Notes under the pieces: generated by a model | What the model was told of the DNA's origin: nothing | The model's database searches: none | Seen by the model: only the letters and a program-made list of their open reading frames with translations | Shown: positions 41,016-49,401 of the stretch, one piece after another | How the letters are laid out: each line of letters opens with the position of its first letter | How positions within the stretch are numbered: the stretch's first letter is position 1 | NCBI GenBank assembly: GCA_964505475.1 | Contig: CAZDIJ010000006.1 | Span: 10,366 to 74,365 of the forward strand | Length of the DNA stretch: 64,000 nucleotides | Source of the DNA: JAGXQV01 sp964505475 | Lineage (GTDB): Bacteria; Pseudomonadota; Gammaproteobacteria; Burkholderiales; Sulfuricellaceae | Direction of reading: 5' to 3' | Translations under genes and position numbers: made by a program

Positions 41016-41489
41016 ATGACAATAGCCCGAATTCCTTACCATCCGCCGACATTTTGCCTCAAACCTGAAACCAGCCTGATGGAGGCGCTCCGCCTGATGC
41101 TGGAAAAGCGCTTCAACCACATTCCCCTGTGCGATGACCAAGGGCGTTTTTGCGGGGTAATCAGCGCCGCCGCCATTTTGCAGGAGTTGATTCCCATCAG
41201 CGCCCGCGGCGAGCATGGGTTGCGGAATCTGAAATTCGCCGGGGACGCCACCCGGCTGCTGACCGCGCATTTGAGCGAACTGGAAAACCGGACGGCGGCG
41301 GATGTGGCGAAAACCGCCATGCCGGTTCTGGAGGAAAACTGCCCACTGTTGGAAGCGGTCTTGCTGTTGACGCAGCACCATGCGCCGCTGCCGGTGGTCG
41401 GCGCGGACGGCAAGCTGCGCGGCATGCTGAGCCGCCGCGCCCTGCTCGGCTACCTGGCGGAGGAGATGGGGGGCGGCCATGCACGGTAG
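41016..41489 (+). CDS. tandem CBS-domain protein
   Basis: About 157 aa from the ATG at 41016; a non-ATG start upstream is possible. CBS 1: LKPETSLMEALRLMLEKRFNHIPLCDDQGRFCGVISAAAIL. CBS 2: ENCPLLEAVLLLTQHHAPLPVVGADGKLRGMLSRRALLGYL. Such pairs bind adenine nucleotides. The gene overlaps the antiporter start by 11 bases, so it probably regulates the antiporter in response to ATP/AMP or ionic strength. Confidence 0.85.
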   Translation: MTIARIPYHPPTFCLKPETSLMEALRLMLEKRFNHIPLCDDQGRFCGVISAAAILQELIPISARGEHGLRNLKFAGDATRLLTAHLSELENRTAADVAKTAMPVLEENCPLLEAVLLLTQHHAPLPVVGADGKLRGMLSRRALLGYLAEEMGGGHAR

Positions 41490-42819
41490 CTCTATGGGGG
41501 CGTCCCAGGTGATTTTCGGCTTGAGTCCGCTGCTGGTTTCGCTGACGGTCTTCGTGCTGACCTATGCGGTGATCGTCACGGAAAAGATCAATCGCTCCAT
41601 CGTCGCGCTGCTCGGCGCCGGGGTGATGGTTTTTACCGGGGTGCTGCACCAGAGCGAGGCGTTTTCCGGCATCGACTTCAACACCATCGCCCTGCTTACA
41701 GGGATGATGGTGCTGGTGGCGATCACCCAGAAAAGCGGGGTGTTCCAGTACGTGGCGATCGTCGCCACCAAGGCGGTCAAGGCCGATCCGTGGGGCTTGC
41801 TGGTGATGCTGTCAGTGGTGACGGCGGTGTTTTCCGCCCTGCTCGACAACGTCACCACGGTGCTGCTGATCGCTCCGGTGACCCTGCTGATTACCGATGC
41901 CCTGCGCATCAATCCCTATCCCTACCTGTTCTCGGTGATCTTCGCCTCGAATGTCGGCGGCACCGCGACGCTGATCGGCGATCCGCCCAACATCATGATC
42001 GGCTCGGCCACCGGGCTGACCTTCAACGATTTCCTGTTCAATCTGGCGCCGGTCGCCGTGGTGGTGTTCCTGCTCACCCTGCTGCCGATTTACCTGATCT
42101 GGGGGCGCAAGCTCAAGGCCACGGCGGAAGACCGCGCCCAGGTGATGGCGTTCGACGAGCGCGAGGCGATCACCGACACGCTCCTGCTGAAGCAATCGCT
42201 TTCGGTGATCGCGCTGGTGATCCTGGGCTTCGTCCTGGCGCACAACATCCATCAGGAGCCGGGCACCATCGCCATGTTCGGCGCGGCGCTGCTGTTGCTG
42301 CTGCGCGCCTTCGGCAAGGACGCCGAAACCCAGTCGCACGAAACCCATCACACCTTCGCCGAGGTGGAATGGGTGACCATATTCTTTTTCGTCGGTCTAT
42401 TCGTGGTGGTGGCTGGCGTCGAAAAGGCCGGCGCGCTATCCATACTGGCCGACCGCATCGTCGAATGGACCGGCGGCGATTTCGCGGTGACGGCGCTCGC
42501 CATCCTGTGGGTGTCGGCGGTCGCCTCGGCGGTAGTGGACAACATCCCCTTCGTCGCCACCATGATCCCGGTTATCCAGAGCATGGGCGCCACCTTCGGC
42601 GCGGACAATCTCGAAACCCTGTGGTGGTCGCTGGCGCTCGGCGCCTGCCTGGGCGGCAACGGCAGCCTGGTCGGCGCCAGCGCCAACCTGGTGGTGGCCG
42701 GCTTCGCCGAGCGCGCCGGGCAGCCGATCCGCTTTCTGCCCTTCATGCTGCTGGCGTTTCCGCTGATGCTGGCCAGCATCGCGGTATCCAGCGCCTACCT
42801 GTACTTGCGCTATTTGTAA
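41479..42819 (+). CDS. ArsB/NhaD-type ion transporter
   Basis: 446 aa, about 11-12 membrane helices in two repeats. Motifs: FNTIALLTGMMVLVAITQKSGVFQYVAI, SALLDNVTTVLLIAPVT, NVGGTATLIGDPPNIMIGSATGL, then in the second half EWVTIFFFVGLFVVVAGVEKAG, AVVDNIPFVATMIP and GGNGSLVGASANLVVAGFAERAG. The paired DN and NxGG..GDPPN elements are those of the ArsB/NhaD/P-protein family (Na+/H+ exchange or arsenite/anion transport). No ars genes lie nearby, so an NhaD-like cation role is more likely. Overlaps the CBS gene. Confidence 0.88.
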   Translation: MHGSSMGASQVIFGLSPLLVSLTVFVLTYAVIVTEKINRSIVALLGAGVMVFTGVLHQSEAFSGIDFNTIALLTGMMVLVAITQKSGVFQYVAIVATKAVKADPWGLLVMLSVVTAVFSALLDNVTTVLLIAPVTLLITDALRINPYPYLFSVIFASNVGGTATLIGDPPNIMIGSATGLTFNDFLFNLAPVAVVVFLLTLLPIYLIWGRKLKATAEDRAQVMAFDEREAITDTLLLKQSLSVIALVILGFVLAHNIHQEPGTIAMFGAALLLLLRAFGKDAETQSHETHHTFAEVEWVTIFFFVGLFVVVAGVEKAGALSILADRIVEWTGGDFAVTALAILWVSAVASAVVDNIPFVATMIPVIQSMGATFGADNLETLWWSLALGACLGGNGSLVGASANLVVAGFAERAGQPIRFLPFMLLAFPLMLASIAVSSAYLYLRYL

Positions 42820-42820
42820 G

Positions 42821-42890
42821 ATGCCTCTGAATTGTTTTCAGTAGGCGCGCCCCACCCTCCCTTGCCCTGCTTGCGCGCGGGGGAGGGATC
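42821..42890. repeat. partial MITE-like element (copy C, left end only)
   Basis: ATGCCTCTGAATTGTTTTCA matches the left terminus of the elements at 30673 and 62743, followed by the C-rich core (CCCTCCCTTGCC, GCGCGGGGGAGGG). No right terminus is found before galU, so it is truncated. Confidence 0.7.
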
Positions 42891-43040
42891 AACCAGGCCG
42901 CGCCGGAGCGTCATGGCAATATCGGCGATTGAACTTCTCGGGCGGAAGGAACTCTCCTAATAGATAGGCGCCGCACGAGCGCCGCGCAGCAGCATCGACG
43001 AGTGATCCCCCAAGAACCATCGCCACCGTAGGGAGCTATC

Positions 43041-43907
43041 ATGAAAAAAATCACCAAGGCGGTATTTCCCGTCGCCGGCCTGGGCAGCCGTTTTCTTCCC
43101 GCCACCAAGGCCAGTCCCAAGGAGATGATGCCGGTAGTGGACAAGCCGCTCATCCAGTATGCGGTGGAAGAGGCCGTGGCGGCCGGCATCACCGACATGG
43201 TGTTCATCACCGGGCGCAACAAGCGCGCCATCGAAGACCATTTCGACACCGCCTACGAGGTCGAGGCCGAACTCGCCGCGCGTGGCAAGGATGATTTGCT
43301 GCGCGCCGTGCAGGAAGTGATCCCCAAGCACGTGAATTGCATCTACATCCGCCAGCACGAGCCGCTCGGCCTGGGACACGCCGTGTTGTGCGCGCAGCCG
43401 GTGGTGCAGGACGAACCCTTCGCGGTGATCCTGGCGGACGACCTGATCGACGGCGATCCGCCCATCGTCGCGCAAATGGTGGAGGTGTTCCGGCGTTACC
43501 AGGGGTCAGTGCTGGCGGTGCAGGATGTTCCGCGCAGTCAGACCGGCCAATACGGCATCGTCAGTTCGAGCAACCTGGAACCCGATGTGGAACTGGTGCG
43601 GGGCATCGTCGAGAAGCCCAGCCCCGAGGATGCGCCTTCCACCCTGGCGGTGGTGGGGCGCTATATCCTGACGCCGCGCATTTTCCATCACCTGGAGCAG
43701 GCGCCGGCCGGCGCCGGCGGCGAGGTGCAACTGACCGACGGCATCGCCGCCCTGTTGCTGGAAGAAAAACTGCTGGCCTACCGCTTCAACGGCACCCGCT
43801 ACGATTGCGGTTCAAAACTGGGCTACCTGATGGCGCAAGTGGCTTTCGGACTGAAACACGAGGATTTGCGCGAGGCGTTCGCCGCTTATCTGGGATCGCT
43901 GAAATAA
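43041..43907 (+). CDS. galU: UTP-glucose-1-phosphate uridylyltransferase
   Basis: 288 aa. N-terminal nucleotide-binding FPVAGLGSRFLPATKASPKEMMPVVDKPLIQYAVEEA, then PLGLGHAVLCAQ, VILADDLIDG, EVQLTDGIAALL and YDCGSKLGYLMA, all diagnostic of GalU. It makes UDP-glucose. As the first gene of the solute cluster it probably supplies the glucosyl donor for the glycosyltransferases downstream. Confidence 0.95.
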   Translation: MKKITKAVFPVAGLGSRFLPATKASPKEMMPVVDKPLIQYAVEEAVAAGITDMVFITGRNKRAIEDHFDTAYEVEAELAARGKDDLLRAVQEVIPKHVNCIYIRQHEPLGLGHAVLCAQPVVQDEPFAVILADDLIDGDPPIVAQMVEVFRRYQGSVLAVQDVPRSQTGQYGIVSSSNLEPDVELVRGIVEKPSPEDAPSTLAVVGRYILTPRIFHHLEQAPAGAGGEVQLTDGIAALLLEEKLLAYRFNGTRYDCGSKLGYLMAQVAFGLKHEDLREAFAAYLGSLK

Positions 43908-43952
43908 CTCGCGCCGCCCGGCGCAAGAAAATCCGAGCTGGAAAGGAGGACG

Positions 43953-44768
43953 ATGCAGAAAATCATCATCTTTACCGACCTGGACGGTACGCTGCTGGAC
44001 CCGGTGAATTATTCCTTCGAGGCGGCCTTGCCGGCGCTGGAGTTGATCCGGTCGCGCGGCATACCGCTGGTGCTCTGCTCCAGCAAGACCCGCGCCGAAT
44101 TGATGGCTTGCCGCCAACGCCTGCATAACGGCCATCCCTTCATTTCCGAAAACGGCGGCGGGATATTCATTCCCCAGGGGTATTTCGCCGCGCCCATCGA
44201 GGAGGCGGAACCCATCGACGGTTACCGCCTCGTCGCGCTCGGCACCCATCACGCGGAAATCATGCACCGCTTCGCCGCGCTCCGCGAACGGCTCGGGGCA
44301 AGGGTGCGCGGCTTCACGGACATGAGCGCCGGGGAAGTCGCCGCGCTGACCGGGCTGGGGCGCGAGGACGCCGCCCTGGCCAAGCAGCGCGATTTCGACG
44401 AACCCTTCGTTTTCGAGGGGGCGCCCGATGAAGGCTTCCTGCGGGCAATCGACGAGGCAGGGCTGAATTGGACGCAGGGGCGGATTTACCACATCATGGG
44501 GCGGCACGACAAAGGCCGCGCCGTGCGCCGCCTCAAGGCGCTCTACGAGCGCGAGCACGGCGCCGTTACGAGCATCGGGCTGGGCGACAGTCTCAACGAC
44601 CTGCCGATGCTCCAGTCGGTGGACCTGCCGGTGCTGGTGCGCCACGAGGACGGCCGTTGCGACGCGCGCATCGGCATCGCCGGCCTGACGAAAACCCGCA
44701 GTCCCGGCCCGCTGGGCTGGAATGAAACCGTGCTGCAACTGCTGTCGAATGGGAATAGCGAAAAATGA
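43953..44768 (+). CDS. HAD phosphatase, mannosyl/glucosyl-3-phosphoglycerate phosphatase type
   Basis: 271 aa. HAD motif I FTDLDGTLLDP, motif II LCSSKTRAEL, the MpgP-specific HPFISENGGGIFIP, RIYHIMGRHDKGRAVRRL, and motif IV SIGLGDSLNDLPML. This is the HAD-IIB MpgP subfamily, which removes phosphate from mannosyl- or glucosyl-3-phosphoglycerate (or mannosylglucosyl-3-phosphoglycerate). A GpgS-type synthase is encoded in the same cluster, so the natural substrate here is probably a glucosylated phosphoglycerate. It overlaps the glycerate kinase gene by 4 bases. Confidence 0.88.
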   Translation: MQKIIIFTDLDGTLLDPVNYSFEAALPALELIRSRGIPLVLCSSKTRAELMACRQRLHNGHPFISENGGGIFIPQGYFAAPIEEAEPIDGYRLVALGTHHAEIMHRFAALRERLGARVRGFTDMSAGEVAALTGLGREDAALAKQRDFDEPFVFEGAPDEGFLRAIDEAGLNWTQGRIYHIMGRHDKGRAVRRLKALYEREHGAVTSIGLGDSLNDLPMLQSVDLPVLVRHEDGRCDARIGIAGLTKTRSPGPLGWNETVLQLLSNGNSEK

Positions 44769-46111
44769 CGACCTTACTCAGTCCCCCGGAAATACTGACC
44801 GGAATTTATGGCGCCGCCCTGGCGGCCGTTGATCCCTATCGGGCGGTGTGCAATTCGCTGAAGCTTGATGGGGATTGCCTGGAGGCGGGCGGGAGTTCCT
44901 ACCGACTTGAGGATTTCGAGCGCATTGTCGTCGTCGGCGCGGGAAAAGCCGCCGCGCGCATGGCGCTGGCCGTCGAGGAGACGCTCGGCGCGCGGATTTC
45001 CGCCGGGCTGATCGTGGTGAAGGATGGCCACGCGGCCAGGCTGAAGATCGTCGAACAGGCCGAGGCTTCCCACCCGATCCCCAACCAGGCGGGCGTGGAA
45101 GGCGCGCGCCGGATACTGGAGACGGTGCGCGGGAGCGACGAGAAGACCCTGGTGATATGCCTGCTTTCGGGCGGCGCCTCGGCATTGCTGGTCGCCCCCG
45201 CCGAGGGCGTGACGCTGCTCGACAAACAGGAAACCACCGCCTTGCTGCTCAAGGCGGGCGCGCCCATCGGCGAACTGAACGCGGTGCGCAAGCATCTTTC
45301 GGCGGTCAAGGGCGGCAGGCTGGCGCAGGCCGCATACCCGGCGCAGGTCGTGACGCTGATTCTTTCCGACGTGATCGGCGACCGCCTCGACGTGATCGCC
45401 TCGGGGCCGACCGCGCCGGACGGCTCGACCTTCGGCGATGCCTGGGCGGTCATCGAAAAATACGGCTTGCAGGAAAAAATCCCGCCGCGCGTCGCGGAAT
45501 ATTTGCGCCGCGGCATAGCCGGGCTATCGCCGGAAACCCTGAAGGAGGCCGATCCCAGCATGCGGCGGACGCGCAACCTGATCGTCGGCGGCATCAAGCA
45601 GGCTTTGGCGGCGGCGGAAGCGCAGGCGCGGCAAAGCGGCTTGGCCGCGAAAATGCTGACCGCCGAGCTTCAGGGAGAGGCGCGCGAGGCGGCGCGCTTC
45701 CTGGCGCGCGCCGCCCTTGAGGCGCGGGCGGGCATCCCGGCGGATCAAGCGCTTTGCCTACTTTCCGGCGGCGAAACCACGGTGACCGTCAAGGGAAGCG
45801 GGCAAGGCGGACGGAACCAGGAACTCGCGCTGGCCTTCGCGCTGGAAATCGACGGACGGGAGGGGGCGACCCTGCTGTCGGCCGGCACGGATGGCACGGA
45901 TGGGCCGAACGACGCGGCCGGGGCGATCGTGGACGGCGGCCTGGCGGCGCGGGCGCGCCGGCTCGGACTCGATCCCGCCCGCTACCTGGAGGACAATGAT
46001 TCCTACGGCTTTTTCCAGAAATTCGATGCGTTGACGGGCGAGCACAGCCATTTCATGACGGGGCCGACGGGAACCAATGTCATGGATGTCCAGCTCATTC
46101 TGCTAAAATAG
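44765..46111 (+). CDS. glycerate kinase, MOFRL (GckA/TtuD) type
   Basis: 448 aa. N-terminal DUF4147 domain: ERIVVVGAGKAAARMALAVEE, HPIPNQAGVEGARRIL, ICLLSGGASALLVAPAEGVTL, ELNAVRKHLSAVKGGRLAQ and LILSDVIGDRLDVIASGPTAPD. C-terminal MOFRL domain: LCLLSGGETTVTVKGSGQGGRNQELALAFAL and HFMTGPTGTNVMDVQLIL. Family enzymes phosphorylate glycerate, usually to 2-phosphoglycerate. In this cluster it may recycle glycerate released from the solute or channel glycerate into phosphoglycerate. Translation is coupled to the phosphatase (ATGA). Confidence 0.92.
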   Translation: MTTLLSPPEILTGIYGAALAAVDPYRAVCNSLKLDGDCLEAGGSSYRLEDFERIVVVGAGKAAARMALAVEETLGARISAGLIVVKDGHAARLKIVEQAEASHPIPNQAGVEGARRILETVRGSDEKTLVICLLSGGASALLVAPAEGVTLLDKQETTALLLKAGAPIGELNAVRKHLSAVKGGRLAQAAYPAQVVTLILSDVIGDRLDVIASGPTAPDGSTFGDAWAVIEKYGLQEKIPPRVAEYLRRGIAGLSPETLKEADPSMRRTRNLIVGGIKQALAAAEAQARQSGLAAKMLTAELQGEAREAARFLARAALEARAGIPADQALCLLSGGETTVTVKGSGQGGRNQELALAFALEIDGREGATLLSAGTDGTDGPNDAAGAIVDGGLAARARRLGLDPARYLEDNDSYGFFQKFDALTGEHSHFMTGPTGTNVMDVQLILLK

Positions 46112-46173
46112 GACAGGCCGCCGGAAACTGCGGAAATGCGCGGCGGCGGTGAAATCGGAGGACCTGCCGGACA

Positions 46174-47433
46174 ATGAATACCGTTTCCCTGAGAGCCGAT
46201 GTGCACGAACAGATCGGTAAAATCGCCCATGCCGACATTGTCGTGGGAATTCCGAGCTTCAACAACGCGCGCACCATCGGCCACGTAGTGCGCGCGGTGC
46301 AGGCCGGGCTGGCCAAGTATTTTCCCGATTACCGGGCGGTGATCGTCAATTCCGACGGCGGTTCCAGCGACGGCACCATGGAGGTGGTGCAGCAGACTTC
46401 CGTCGAAGACTTCGACGCCATTCTCCTGCATCACCGCATCGAGCCGATTTCCAAGATCGCCTTCCCCTATACCGGCATCCCCGGCAAGGGGAGCGCCTTC
46501 CGCACCATTTTCGAGATTGCCCGGGAGCTGGATGCCAAGGCCTGCGTGGTGGTCGATTCGGACCTTCGGAGCATCACGCCGGAGTGGATCGAGTTGCTGG
46601 TGAAACCGGTGCTGATCGGCGGTTTCGATTACGTCGCGCCGCTCTACCACCGCCACAAGTTCGACGGGACGATCACCAACAGCATCGTCTATCCGCTCAC
46701 CCGCGCGTTGTACGGCAAGCGGGTGCGGCAGCCGATCGGCGGGGATTTCGGATTTTCCGGCCAGATGGCGCGCTTCTATCTGACCAAGGATGTGTGGGAA
46801 ACCGACGTGGCGCGCTTCGGCATCGACATCTGGATGACCACGACGGCGATCGCCAACGGCTTCAAGGTGACGCAATCCTTCCTCGGCGCCAAGATACACG
46901 ACGCCAAGGATCCCGGCTCCGACCTCAGCAGCATGCTTTACCAGGTGGTCAGCGCTCTTTTCGACCTGATGGAGAACTACTCCGAAGCGTGGATGCCCGT
47001 TCGCGGCTCCGAGCCGGTGCCGGCCTTCGGTTTTGAATACACGGTCGGACTCGAGCACGTCAACGTCAATACGGCGAGGATGATCGGGCTGTTCCGCGAA
47101 GGTCTCGTCAATCTGCGGGATATTTGGCTGGACATCCTCGGCGCCGGCGATTTCCGCGAGGTGGAAAGGCTGGGCGAGCTGCCCGACGCGGAATTCGATT
47201 TCCCGCTGAGCTTGTGGACGCGGATCATCTACGATTACGCGATTGCCTTCCACCGCAAGAAAATGCCGGTGGCGCACCTGATAAAGTCGCTGACGCCGCT
47301 GTATATCGGGAAAACCGCATCGTTTGTCCGAACTGCCGAAAATCTCGACGCGGCAGGAGCGGAAACGGAAATCGAGAAGCTCTGCATGGAGTTTGAACGC
47401 AACAAGGATTACTTGGTAACCAATTGGAAATAA
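46174..47433 (+). CDS. GT-A glycosyltransferase of the solute cluster
   Basis: 419 aa; GGAGG 16 bases upstream. GT-A fold: DIVVGIPSFNNARTIGHVVRAV, NSDGGSSDGTMEVV, and the metal motif in VVVDSDLRSITPEW; then APLYHRHKFDGTITNSIVYPLTRALYGKRVRQPIGGDFGFSG, a long conserved acceptor region. It is similar in general to glucosylglycerate-type synthases and to mannosyltransferases acting on glucosylphosphoglycerate, but I cannot tell which. Flanked by glycerate kinase and the MscS-like gene. Confidence 0.78.
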   Translation: MNTVSLRADVHEQIGKIAHADIVVGIPSFNNARTIGHVVRAVQAGLAKYFPDYRAVIVNSDGGSSDGTMEVVQQTSVEDFDAILLHHRIEPISKIAFPYTGIPGKGSAFRTIFEIARELDAKACVVVDSDLRSITPEWIELLVKPVLIGGFDYVAPLYHRHKFDGTITNSIVYPLTRALYGKRVRQPIGGDFGFSGQMARFYLTKDVWETDVARFGIDIWMTTTAIANGFKVTQSFLGAKIHDAKDPGSDLSSMLYQVVSALFDLMENYSEAWMPVRGSEPVPAFGFEYTVGLEHVNVNTARMIGLFREGLVNLRDIWLDILGAGDFREVERLGELPDAEFDFPLSLWTRIIYDYAIAFHRKKMPVAHLIKSLTPLYIGKTASFVRTAENLDAAGAETEIEKLCMEFERNKDYLVTNWK

Positions 47434-47451
47434 TCAAATTAGGAGAGAGCC

Positions 47452-48144
47452 ATGACTGAATTTCTAGACCTGATACTCGAGCCCTTGCAAGAGGTTTTCC
47501 TGAAATTCAAGGTTTTTTTGCCTAACCTGCTGGCGATGATCGTCATCATGGCGCTGGGGGTGTTCCTGGCCAAATTCGTCCGCTTCATGCTCGTCAAGTC
47601 GCTGAACGCCATCGACTTCGACAATTGGTCGGACCGGGTCGGCATGACTTCGCTGATGCGCAAGGGCGACCTGTGGGCGAAACCTTCCGCCACGTTCGGG
47701 GCGATCGTTTTTTGGCTGCTGATTATCGTCACGCTGATGATCGGGCTGAGCGCACTCAGGGTTCCGGCGATCGAAAACATGGTCGAACAATTCTTCGCTT
47801 ACATGCCGCGGGCTTTTTCCGCGGCGATGATCCTGATCGTCGGCTCCCTGCTGGCCGGTTTCATCAGCCGCGCCATCCTGATCGCGGCGGTGAACAGCGG
47901 CTACCATTATTCCAAACTCCTGGCCGAAGCCGTGCGCATGCTGTTGACAGTGCTGATCCTGGCGATGGCCATGGAACAGCTCCAGATCGCGCCGGGCATC
48001 GTGCTCGCCGCCTTTTCCATCATCTTCGGCGGCATCGTGGCGGCGCTCGCCATCTCCTTCGGGGTGGGCGGCATCGACGCGGCGAAACGGATGATCGAAA
48101 GAGAAAACGGCGCCGCGAAGAAGGACGAAATCGAACATCTTTGA
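47452..48144 (+). CDS. small-conductance mechanosensitive-channel-like membrane protein
   Basis: 230 aa. Four to five hydrophobic helices (NLLAMIVIMALGVFLAKFVRFM, FGAIVFWLLIIVTLMIGLSAL, AFSAAMILIVGSLLAGFISRAIL, LLTVLILAMAMEQL) and a Gly/Ala-rich pore-like helix IVLAAFSIIFGGIVAALAISFGVGG, then a short charged tail. This is the conserved TM-helix part of MscS-like proteins without the large cytoplasmic domain. Between two glycosyltransferase genes of an osmolyte cluster, release of solute on osmotic downshock is a natural guess. Confidence 0.8.
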   Translation: MTEFLDLILEPLQEVFLKFKVFLPNLLAMIVIMALGVFLAKFVRFMLVKSLNAIDFDNWSDRVGMTSLMRKGDLWAKPSATFGAIVFWLLIIVTLMIGLSALRVPAIENMVEQFFAYMPRAFSAAMILIVGSLLAGFISRAILIAAVNSGYHYSKLLAEAVRMLLTVLILAMAMEQLQIAPGIVLAAFSIIFGGIVAALAISFGVGGIDAAKRMIERENGAAKKDEIEHL

Positions 48145-48157
48145 TTGAGGCGTCGCC

Positions 48158-49366
48158 ATGTCCGATTTTTACCAGTCAGGAATCATCACCACGCTGCATC
48201 AGATCGGCAAGCCTTCGCTCGATCGCCTGGAAAACGAGTTGTGCGAGTTTTCCAAAGTTCGCCCGATCGCCCTGGCGCTCCCCGCCCTGTATTCCGAGTT
48301 CGAAGGGCCGGCCATGCCGGGCATCGTCCAGGAACTCGCCAAGGTCAAATACCTCAACGAAATCGTGCTGGTGCTCGACAAGGGGACGGAAAAGGATTTT
48401 CAGCGGGTGCGCGAATTCATGTCGCCGATTCCCGCGGAAGTCAAAATCATCCACAACGACGGCAAGCGCATCCTCGAAATCTACGAGACCTTCGCCCGCA
48501 ACGGCTTCAACGTCGGCGAGCGCGGCAAGGGGCGCTCCGCCTGGCTCGCCTACGGCTACGTGCTGGCGCGCGGCAAGTCGGACGTGATCGCCCTCCACGA
48601 TTGCGACATCGTGACCTACAGCCGCGAACTGCTGGCGCGCCTGTGCTACCCGGTGGCCAACCCGAACCTCGATTACGTGTTCTGCAAGGGCTACTACAGC
48701 CGGGTGTCGAACAAGCTGAACGGGCGCGTCACCCGCCTGCTGGTGACGCCGCTGGTGCGCGCCCTCCAGCAGATCGTCGGGCAGATCGGCTTCCTCACCT
48801 TCCTCGACAGCTTTCGCTATCCGCTCGCCGGCGAATTCTGCATGATTACCGACCTGGCGCGGGTCAACCGGATACCCTGGGACTGGGGGCTGGAGGTGGG
48901 TTCCCTGGCGGAGGTCTACCGCAACTTTTCGCCGCGGCGGATTTGCCAGGTGGACATCGCCGCCAATTACGACCATAAACATCAAATCCTTTCCGCAGAC
49001 GACGCCGCCAAGGGCTTGATGAAAATGACGGTGGACATCTGCAAGTCGCTCTTCCGCACCCTGGCTTCGGAAGGCGTGGTGTTCTCGGATGGGTTGTTCA
49101 AGTCCCTGCTGGTCGCCTACCTGCGCCAGGCCGAGGACACCATCATGAAATACGAGGCGGATGCCGCCATCAACGGCCTCAAGTTCGACCGGCACGAGGA
49201 GGCGATGGCGGTGGAAGCCTTCACCCGCGCCATCGGCATGGCCAGCCAGACGTTCATGGAAAATCCCATGACCACGCCGCTGATTCCCAACTGGAACCGG
49301 GTCATCTCGGCGATTCCGGGGATTTTCGAGATGCTGAAAAAGGCCGTGGACGAGGATAACCGCTGA
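48158..49366 (+). CDS. gpgS: glucosyl-3-phosphoglycerate synthase (GpgS-like, GT81)
   Basis: 402 aa. N-terminal PIALALPALYSEFEGPAMPGIVQELAKVKYLNEIVLVLDKG, then KSDVIALHDCDIVTYSRELLARL with the metal-binding DCD, YYSRVSNKLNGRVTRLLVTPLVRALQQI, and FRYPLAGEFCMITDLARVNRIPWDWGLEVGSLAEVYRN. These are the GpgS hallmarks: UDP-glucose plus 3-phosphoglycerate gives glucosyl-3-phosphoglycerate. The matching phosphatase and galU are in the same cluster. It starts 13 bases after the MscS-like gene. Confidence 0.85.
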   Translation: MSDFYQSGIITTLHQIGKPSLDRLENELCEFSKVRPIALALPALYSEFEGPAMPGIVQELAKVKYLNEIVLVLDKGTEKDFQRVREFMSPIPAEVKIIHNDGKRILEIYETFARNGFNVGERGKGRSAWLAYGYVLARGKSDVIALHDCDIVTYSRELLARLCYPVANPNLDYVFCKGYYSRVSNKLNGRVTRLLVTPLVRALQQIVGQIGFLTFLDSFRYPLAGEFCMITDLARVNRIPWDWGLEVGSLAEVYRNFSPRRICQVDIAANYDHKHQILSADDAAKGLMKMTVDICKSLFRTLASEGVVFSDGLFKSLLVAYLRQAEDTIMKYEADAAINGLKFDRHEEAMAVEAFTRAIGMASQTFMENPMTTPLIPNWNRVISAIPGIFEMLKKAVDEDNR

Positions 49367-49401
49367 CGGCGCCATGAGCGCCTAGGGCAAGGGGAAATCG
49401 C

